From Apostichopus japonicus (Eukaryota > Echinodermata > Holothuroidea > Aspidochirotida > Stichopodidae), in the NCBI RefSeq assembly GCF_037975245.1, contig NC_092579.1:15696178-15760177 (forward strand): a stretch of DNA of 64,000 nucleotides, given 5' to 3'. The notes beneath the pieces are model-generated. The model saw nothing but the letters and a program-made list of their open reading frames with translations. It was not told where the DNA came from and made no database searches. Both the position numbers and the translations under genes were made by a program. Shown piece by piece: positions 59,901 to 64,000 of this stretch (position 1 is the first letter of the stretch; each line of letters starts with the position of its first letter).

Positions 59901-61071
59901 TGTAATTACTGTATGTCAAGGCTGACTAATTGGTTTGTTCTGCGTGTTCTGTACTGTGTTAAGTTAGGACGGTCAAAATTACAATGTGCTGTAGTTGAGG
60001 AAGTTGCTTCATTTTGACAGTCCACATTTTCTTTTCTTTCTTTCCCTTGCAGATCGCGAGGACCAGTCTATCCTCTGCACGTAAGTTGCTGCGACTATTA
60101 AGTCAAGAAGTTGTTGAACACTTTGCACATTGTAAAATGAAACATTCATTTATGATTGCTTTTTACATTTGGATATAAAGGTAGGACAGTTTCACTTTGA
60201 AAGCCTTCCTAAATGGAGACATTTAATCAAAGACTTGCACATTATAATTGAATCATTCATTTATTAGTGCTTTCTGCCTTTGGGTAAGTTGGAACATTTT
60301 CAAAGCCTTTTCAAGGGGAGACATTTTGATTGGACTGCCCATCAAGTTAAAAAAATTTGTCTCCTTATTTTGTGTTATCCACCACTTTTATATATTACCA
60401 ATGAGAAGACAAAAATAGTTGGAACAAGGAAACCAGAAAAGGAGTAAACAAAACCCAAGCAGGTTTAAAATATTAAATATACCTCGCTTCTCTCAGTCTT
60501 ACCTGTCTCCCATACCACATCTGAACTTTCCCATTCTACCTGACTACACATTGTGAAAAACAAACCACAAACGAGACAGTTTATAGTTAAGTTAAAAAGA
60601 AAGTTTTCAATCTGCTCAGGCCCTCCCCTCCCACATTGGAAAAAAGGAAAATAACATGGCCTAACATGAAAATAACATGGATATGTAGGTCCCCCCCCCC
60701 CTCCCAAGGAATCTGGCTTGAGTACTCTAACCAGCTAACCATGCACGTTGTTCATTCTTGGTATATAGTGAGAGTTCTGTTTCCCAATATTTCTCTCTGG
60801 CCCTTGCTGATCATTGAGAACCCCTATGCATATATATGCATATATTTTTCTGTAAGTTTGGTGGTTTACAAATATCCAAATCCATGTTTGTTGGAGGTAT
60901 TTGGTGTTGGTTAGCCTCCAGTACTTTAACTCTGTTTTATGACTTGTGTTACACAGAGGAGAATCTGGAGCAGGCAAGACAGAAAACACCAAGAAAGTCA
61001 TCCAGTACTTAGCTTATGTGGCTGCCAGCAAGGGTGGAAAACCAACTACCCCTACTATACACTCAGTGCAG
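38997..61071 (+). CDS. MYH10: Non-muscle/smooth myosin II heavy chain, first four coding exons (partial; continues beyond the window)
   Basis: Actin-based motor of contractile bundles, cell division and adhesion. Coding exons: 38997-39335, 48356-48512, 60053-60080 and 60957-61071, with phases 0, 1, 2 and 0, covering 213 residues of an expected ~1950. Exon 1 has the SH3-like N-terminal domain ([38 protein letters not shown]). Exon 2 starts [14 protein letters not shown] and includes [16 protein letters not shown]. The 28-nt exon 3 encodes DREDQSILC. Exon 4 has the P-loop GESGAGKT (176-183), then [14 protein letters not shown] and loop 1 ending PTIHSVQ. The form [16 protein letters not shown] separates it from striated-muscle myosins; it cannot be assigned to MYH9, 10, 11 or 14 individually because that split is vertebrate. 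The ATG at 38997 is followed by a second at 39006. Introns are 9.0, 11.5 and 0.9 kb. The next exon (GELE...) is not in the window. Confidence 0.96.
41742..41790. repeat. Short tandem repeat 'actggtcat...caagt', three copies
   Basis: The words tactggtcat(tgt/cat)tcaag recur three times with spacing near 19 bases. A minor local duplication. Confidence 0.75.
42176..42384. repeat. Two-copy tandem duplication, about 113 and 96 bp
   Basis: Copy 1 is 42176-42285 and copy 2 begins at 42289. Shared landmarks are ccataggacattcacac, aaactatggcagccaata, tcagataaaa(t/c)tctgccc and cttacatgatgtaacttg. Copy 2 lacks about 12 bases near its middle. High identity suggests a fairly recent event. Confidence 0.9.
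46906..47208. mobile_element. Foldback/MITE-like near-palindrome (47019-47208) with a nearby solo arm fragment
   Basis: The left arm 47019-47079 and right arm 47151-47208 are near-perfect reverse complements over about 58 bases (for example aatcaacggtctagcgtgcg against cgcacgctagaccgttgatt). The interior also pairs (gatgcac...gtgcatc around 47102-47130), so almost the whole 190 bases can form one hairpin. The outer boundary may be flanked by TA (gTA...TAc), as in Tc1/mariner-type insertions. At 46906-46927 a 22-base piece identical to the right arm occurs alone. No coding capacity. Confidence 0.85.
50120..50194. repeat. 15-bp minisatellite, five units
   Basis: Unit ggcaggtgtaggcgt, repeated five times with one to three changes per unit. 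Because 15 is a multiple of three the minus strand reads as an ATPTP repeat within an open frame, but nothing else supports coding. Confidence 0.9.
53045..53160. repeat. Imperfect TACA/TACG microsatellite
   Basis: Runs of tacatacatacg, ctacctacttacatgtac and tacatacatacacaca make up this low-complexity stretch. Apparent Thr/Tyr/His-rich frames across it are artefacts of the repeat. Confidence 0.85.
55758..55796 (+). ncRNA. Hammerhead-ribozyme-like motif, well-paired copy
   Basis: Stem I pairs GCCT (55758-55761) with AGGC (55793-55796). The core CTGAAGAA (55762-55769) leads to stem II GATCC (55770-55774), loop TGCTA and GGATC (55780-55784), all paired. GAAACGTC (55785-55792) supplies GAA, a minimal two-pair stem III (AC with GU) and the cleavage-site C before stem I. 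This is the layout of type I hammerheads with minimal stem III found in Penelope-like elements and retrozymes, which usually work as dimers. One extra A stands between CUGAAGA and stem II compared with the textbook core. No reverse transcriptase was seen nearby, so this is a solo fragment. Confidence 0.5.
58092..59094. repeat. Tandem array, unit about 178 bp, about 5.6 copies
   Basis: The landmark atagatatgg (atagatatat in copy 4) begins copies at 58092, 58272, 58450, 58623, 58803 and 58984, giving spacings of 180, 178, 173, 180 and 181. Each unit also contains tatcaagtaacctt, gatctccctggctacaataa and agtacagaata. Copies 3 to 6 share a deletion of 'ctg' and neighbours near the 'atagctacag' word that copies 1-2 lack, so the array grew in at least two steps. 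An antisense 100-codon frame across it is fortuitous. Confidence 0.95.
60081..60956 (+). other. Myosin intron 3; nothing recognised
   Basis: Intronic DNA with a short imperfect direct similarity between 60115-60215 and 60235-60325 (aaacattcatttatgattgctttt against gaatcattcatttattagtgcttt, then a gacattt phrase), probably an old duplication. A C-rich patch lies near 60690. Confidence 0.5.
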
Positions 61072-64000
61072 GTAAGAATCATTGAATTTGCAAGCTCCCC
61101 CCTTCCCCACATTGAACGGGTGGGGGAGGGAAGGGCTGACATTGCCTTCCCCTTTAATTTTCACCACAGTGATTTTCATGCAGGTGTGGTGACGGCCCTC
61201 TCAACACCGACGAACGTTGGTCGAAGGTCGGTCCAACTCCTCGCCGTGACTTGATGATGATAGTGTTATACTTCGCTCCTGTCTAACTAGACGTATGCAA
61301 TTTCCTATCTACCTAAACAAGATGACTTGAACATAATATGGCCCCCCACCCCTGGGGCACCTCCCACTTTCGCTTCCTTCCGAAACTACCATTCGGAAGA
61401 CGCAGCTGCACGACTTACGTAACGGAGCTTTACTTCCGACTCTCCTCCTTACGTTGACTTTTGGTGATCGTTTTTTGACCAGACTCTGTCAGGAAAACAA
61501 TTTTCTTTCACCTTCTCGAGGCACTGCATAGGTATCCCTTTTCACATGCTGTGTTTTTAGCTTTGTTGTTTTGTGACACGGGCTTTTTTCTCATATATGC
61601 GTTACTGTTTGTACAGGATTCTAAGCCAGTAAGGGAATCAAATCAACTACCTACTCCCTTGTGTAGTAGACTCAATGGCTGCTGCTAGAAATGATTAAGA
61701 AAGATCATTATTTCCAGGGTTAGTTAGCCCCCTGTAATCCTGTGACATGCTGCAACTGCCTGGAAAGAAGGTACAAAGGTTGGTTTATCAAAGATGGCTG
61801 AAACCATTACCAAAATAAATTATATGGGGGCTTTTCAGGAAGGAAGCCCGGTTAATCACTAATTTCAATAGAATAGGCCCCAAATTGGGATTTATGTCAA
61901 ATTACTAGGGAACTGTATATTATTGGAACTTTTGTGGTTGTTTTGTAAATAAACATTCACGGTTATACTAAACGGAGGAACTGTACGGAGGAACTTGAAT
62001 TTGTAAATGGAATGAGGATGTCATTATTATCTCAGGTGTATCATTTGAAGAAAGCCAAAAAATCAAAGCAGTTCACAAAAAAACAAATTTGTCACGCTGC
62101 ACAAGTATCTGTTGAAACGTTATGTTAACGTGAAAATAACGAACGGTGAAAGGAATTGTGAACTTACTACAGAATTTAGTAACTTTTCAGATCGGAAATT
62201 TACACACTTTTTGAGACCCAAGAAATGTTCACATGCATTACGATAACAATATCATTTGATCCATTTTGAAAACATGAAGTATTCCATTTCCTGTCTAGGG
62301 GAATGGGGTGTGGAAGGGTGGGGGGTGGGGCTAAGTCTGTCATTGGAACACAGATGGTGGCTGGCAAAGCTGTTTGATTATTTGGTGTGCACATGAACTG
62401 TAGGATCAAACTGTGGTAATATATTACATCTATGGAAGTTGTAGTTTGGGAAAATAGTTTCTCTGAATAATTATTTAGATGATTTACAGAACCTGTTAAC
62501 CTTTGCTTTTAGATCATCATCATCCTAAACAGATGCTTCACAGGGAGTTATAACTTTGAGTGATCAATTTATGGGCTCTTTGACCCTTTGGAAAAGTAGA
62601 GAGGTTTTTTTATAAAACAGAAGGATTTAACTGTACATAGCAATCAATGTTTGAACTACTTTGCAGTATAGGTGATGAAATGTGAACATTGTAATAAAGT
62701 TTTTTGTGAATGTTGTAAATTATTGGTGTGGATTGTGAAGTATCCTTGTCACATTGAATTGGTCTGATGGGTGTTTTGATATTCACAATCCATGGTACTG
62801 ACTCACCAACTTTAATTGCCCAATGAAAGCTGACATCAAAAATTAACAAATTCTCTTTTAGGGTTGGTGGTGTTGAAAGTGAATACCTAGCAGGGCCAGC
62901 TTGGTTTATGGTGGGGTTTGTGCAGACTTTAAATTGTTAACATATAAGTAATCGTTGATTAGAGAAGAGACACAGGTTACTTTATTAAAAAGGGGCCGGG
63001 GGGGGGGGGAGGGAAGAAAATGTGTTATGTACATTATGAAAAATTTAATTTGAATGTACTTCATGTGTAGATTATTTTTAGGGGTAGGGGAGTGGTGGGG
63101 GTGGGCAGATGGGTGGGGAGTCAACAAAAGGAAATACTTTATCAAACTTTATCATGTTATGCTCGCATGTTGGGACAGTTAGACCATTAATGTTAAATTC
63201 AAACGCTTGGGTGCATACATTTAGCAGTCTTAAAAATGTTCGGGTTGAGTTGATTGTAATCTTCTATACAAATAGTTTCTATAGTATTACAACTATCAGT
63301 ACATTCCACAACCTTTGATCTTTGATCAAGCTCAAATTATTTATTTTTAGGGAGAGATAAAGCAAAATACATATTTGTCAAGTTAGTCATTATTTACATA
63401 AATAGATCCAAGACTGAAAAACCATTGAAGCAGTTATGATTGTGCTCAGATGTTTTATTTGTTATGTTTATACATAAACAGTTAATGCCCTTAAATATAC
63501 ATATAGAAAAATATAGAAAAACTTTTCCAAAAAAAAAAACACAAGAAAACAAATAGATTTCTAATTATGATTGTTCAGGAAAGGGTGTTGATCTTGTTAA
63601 TAAATAAAAGTTTGGGACTCGTCTTAATTGAAAGGAAATGACCGAGGGATATGATTTCCTTCTGTCTTTAGTCCAGTTCCTTAATTAGGTCAAAGACAAA
63701 CAAGACCTTAGAGATATCTACGAGAACACTGAGCTAAATTAGCTATTAGTTTTTCCCATTAATAGATCAGTACAATGTTTCAAAACTGAAAGCTCTAATC
63801 ACTGCTCTCATATTAACTCACATTAACATGAAGATCATATTAAATTTTTGATTATATGGATAATAATTTTGAAGGAAACAAACCACAATGACTTGCAACG
63901 TGTAAAGAAAAAACTAGGGTGTGGTCTGAGGGTGAAAGTAACATGTTGCTTGAATTTTTGGCATGACTGACCGTTATTTGACTGACTAGAATAACTTGGA
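61072..64000 (+). other. Start of myosin intron 4, to window end
   Basis: No segment matching the next conserved myosin exon (GELERQLLQANPILE in human) was found, so this is read as the beginning of a further long intron. It holds G-rich patches (62320, 63000, 63090) and AT-rich DNA only. Confidence 0.55.

Larger units (their letters stand above)
48513..60052 (+). other. Myosin intron 2 (11.5 kb); repeats but no nested gene seen
   Basis: Contains the minisatellite at 50120, the TACA-rich stretch at 53045, the hammerhead-like element at 55758, the array at 58092 and C-rich/pyrimidine-rich DNA at 59520-59850 (repeated 'ccctatccc'). I saw no additional myosin exon and no independent gene. Confidence 0.6.

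Overview
The window reads as a stretch of animal nuclear DNA: AT-rich, with spliced genes (GT-AG introns of 0.3 to 11.5 kb), many poly-G/poly-C tracts, microsatellites and small non-autonomous transposons. The gene content (two-death-domain PIDD1-like protein, single-type non-muscle myosin II, PRPF31, MRPS34) and the general look of the non-coding DNA fit a marine invertebrate deuterostome. An echinoderm, possibly a sea cucumber, is my best guess, but this is inference and not proven by the sequence.

Layout. (1) 0.3-2.8 kb, minus strand: complete three-exon MRPS34 (mitochondrial ribosomal small-subunit protein mS34). (2) 4.9-12.8 kb, plus strand: complete eleven-exon PRPF31 (U4/U6 snRNP protein Prp31), 492 residues, head to head with MRPS34 across a 2.1 kb gap. 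Its introns carry three independent tandem duplications, two of them built on exon ends. (3) 16.9-19.7 kb: an unrecognised four-exon candidate gene whose two central exons look like diverged copies of one another; all three introns are phase 1. (4) 21.06-21.43 kb: a 360-bp hAT-type MITE with perfect 14-bp ends and an 8-bp target duplication. (5) 25.7-32.2 kb: a PIDD1-like gene (LRR, two ZU5, UPA, death domain, basic Ser/Pro linker, second death domain), with a likely promoter near 23.0 kb. (6) 39.0-61.1 kb and beyond: first four coding exons of non-muscle/smooth myosin II heavy chain, up to and past the P-loop; the rest lies outside the window.

The long gaps and the 9-kb and 11.5-kb myosin introns contain mainly repeats: two copies of a hammerhead-ribozyme-like element (37.98 and 55.76 kb), a 188-bp near-complete palindrome (47.0 kb), a 5.6-copy ~178-bp tandem array (58.1-59.1 kb), and smaller tandem and inverted repeats. 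The four recognised genes do not form a pathway: they are housekeeping (mitoribosome, spliceosome), death/stress signalling and cytoskeletal motor genes that happen to be neighbours. I found no tRNA, rRNA, CRISPR or virus-derived gene. All exon boundaries were read by hand from splice signals, reading phase and remembered vertebrate protein sequences.
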